Below, in pieces: positions 62,731 through 64,000 of a stretch of DNA of 64,000 bases. The stretch is from contig JACAXG010000007.1 in NCBI GenBank assembly GCA_018881555.1, positions 3,734,643 to 3,798,642 of the forward strand. The letters are read 5' to 3'. Positions within the stretch are counted from its first letter, which is position 1; every line of letters begins with the position of its first letter. Position numbers and translations under genes: made by a program. The notes under the pieces were generated by a model. The model worked only from the letters and a program-made list of their open reading frames with translations. It did not search any database and was not told the origin of the DNA. Source of the stretch: Amblyornis subalaris (lineage: Eukaryota > Chordata > Aves > Passeriformes > Ptilonorhynchidae).

Positions 62731-64000
62731 GGGATTAGGCTTTTAAGGGGAAGTCTAAGAGGATTGCAGATTTAAGAGATGGCCAAAGGGGCACATTAAT
62801 AGTTTTTTAATTAAAAGATATTTTGACTGAAAGACCAGAAGGATTAGGGAATTGGTAAAACTAAGTTAATGTCAAGTGCATAGCTGAACCACAAATTAGA
62901 CATATTTTTATCAGATCTTTAGCTTCTTATTCTTTTTCCTGAGATTAAACTATCTGTAAAGCTTACTAAGGTAATTTCCTATCAATCTTCCTCTTTGACC
63001 ACTCCACCCCTTCTGTCCATAATTATGACTTTACAAATATATTTAAATCCAACACAAGAATTTGGATGGCTGGTAGCATGAAAAGGGAGACATTTAACAG
63101 AGTATGCCATGCTTAAAGAAAAATCTATTTCATGAGAGTAAGAACTGAGTCTACATTTTCTAAGCACATACGTGTTTGAACATTTAAATGGACCAGCCTT
63201 TACATTATTACTTTTATGTCTACTTATTTTAAATGATCTGCTGTATATGAAAGTCAAAGGGAGAGGCAAAGTATCGATCAGGTTATAAAGAGAAATTATC
63301 ACAGTTCTAAATCTGATGCAAAAAACCCCCTGTTCCTAGTTTTATACATAAATCTCTTGTTTTTATACCATTGAGTCATGTAACACTATTTTAAAGATAA
63401 AGTGAAGGTGTTAAGTCGAAGGAAGTAATTTTAAGTTTTTAATTATTCTACAAGTTTTGCCCTACAGCGCNTTTTCTTAAAACTGTACCTTTTGTTCAGC
63501 ACTAAAGTGCATGAATTACTTATAAGGCAGACAGATCAATATCTCAGAATGTCTTACAAATAACAGCTGGCATTTTTTCTGTTTTTCTTGTTCATTCACC
63601 AGCATTTTATTCTCAAAGAGTAATAGCAAAAATCAGCTAGTGAAATGAAAGAGTTCTTATCAAATGAATCTGTCAGTTCAAGGACACAGCTTATTTTTAA
63701 AATAATATTTAACAGCTGCTAGCAATCNGACACTTTCAAAATATGAAGGGGAATGGGTGAATATTTCTGAAAATCAATATTTCAGGTATAGTATTGGCAA
63801 AATGTTGCAGGAAAAGTGTCCTGTGTATGACAGATGTCTGTATCTGCTTGTGGCTTCAGTAAACCATATTATTTGTTGGACTATGCTCTGTCAGGAGCAT
63901 CTGTAAAATCATCTGCTTTGAATATCTTTGGAAAGTATTAGCACAAGGTTAAAAGGAAAAAACTAAGCCAGTGCCAGAAGATGTAAAGCACACAAACCAG

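Larger units (their letters stand above)
54058..64000. other. Non-coding AT-rich unique sequence
   Basis: No gene or transposon is recognised. It holds a candidate regulatory block (55040-55540), an 86-nt nested hairpin (57317-57402), a T-rich run near 55829-55841, a local GTAAA/ATTAAAG repetition at about 60428-60458 and a GC-richer block at 62350-62730. Frames of 94-106 codons at 56244-56561, 56609-56929, 58388-58699 and 62982-63302 have no known domain. No N occurs from 55259 to 63470. Confidence 0.7.

Noticed and set aside
1..64000. Prokaryotic-style operons, CRISPR arrays or defence systems
   Set aside because: There are no long open frames, no regularly spaced repeats and no ribosome-binding-site pattern. 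CR1 and LTR elements mark the DNA as vertebrate nuclear.

Overview
The window looks like non-coding DNA from a vertebrate nuclear genome, most likely a bird. The best evidence is four pieces of CR1 LINE retrotransposon. Two keep the diagnostic CR1 3' end (a ...TCCCTTCC... block, then imperfect copies of an ATTCTGTGATTCTATGA-type octamer); a third keeps it in reverse; a fourth is an internal 3' piece. There are also three solitary endogenous-retrovirus LTRs of avian type. The DNA is AT-rich with sparse repeats and no Alu/B1-like SINEs, which fits a bird. Species cannot be told. Turtle or crocodilian DNA also carries CR1 and is not strictly excluded.

I find no convincing protein-coding gene or exon, no rRNA, tRNA or snRNA, and no CRISPR array. 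All open frames are short (149 codons at most). The two longest non-LTR frames (30772-31203 and 5997-6446, minus) open with GTG rather than ATG, and none has a recognisable domain. The window is best read as a gene desert or part of a very long intron.

Layout. 1-21.7 kb is mainly unique AT-rich sequence with small simple repeats, a 2x25 bp tandem repeat near 4.05 kb and a (GAA)9 near 12.3 kb. 21.75-22.0 kb holds a KpnI-type palindrome followed by a CR1 piece lacking its 3' end. 22-34.1 kb is unique sequence with several stretches that read like conserved regulatory DNA (25.0-25.2 and 27.8-28.1 kb). At 34.14-34.34 kb a TA/CA microsatellite precedes a 5'-truncated CR1. 34.3-44.6 kb is unique sequence with two small tandem duplications (37.05 and 37.5 kb), a regulatory-looking block at 39.9-40.2 kb, a palindrome/tandem at 41.93 kb and a CR1 tail at 42.8 kb. 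44.6-54.1 kb is the transposon-rich part: a reverse-strand LTR (44.65-45.23), a forward LTR of another family (46.9-47.3), a reverse CR1 with an internal deletion (48.5-48.8) and a second copy of the first LTR family (53.44-54.06). 54.1-64 kb is unique sequence with an 86-nt nested hairpin at 57.3 kb and a GC-richer block at 62.35-62.73 kb.

Isolated single N bases are scattered through most of the window, but are absent from 8003-23386 and 55259-63470. That says more about the assembly or the individual than about biology. I did not find an undescribed multi-gene system. The leads most worth checking are the 57.3 kb hairpin, the homeodomain/POU/PBX-site-rich blocks, the rearranged CR1, the LTR pair and the N-free tracts.
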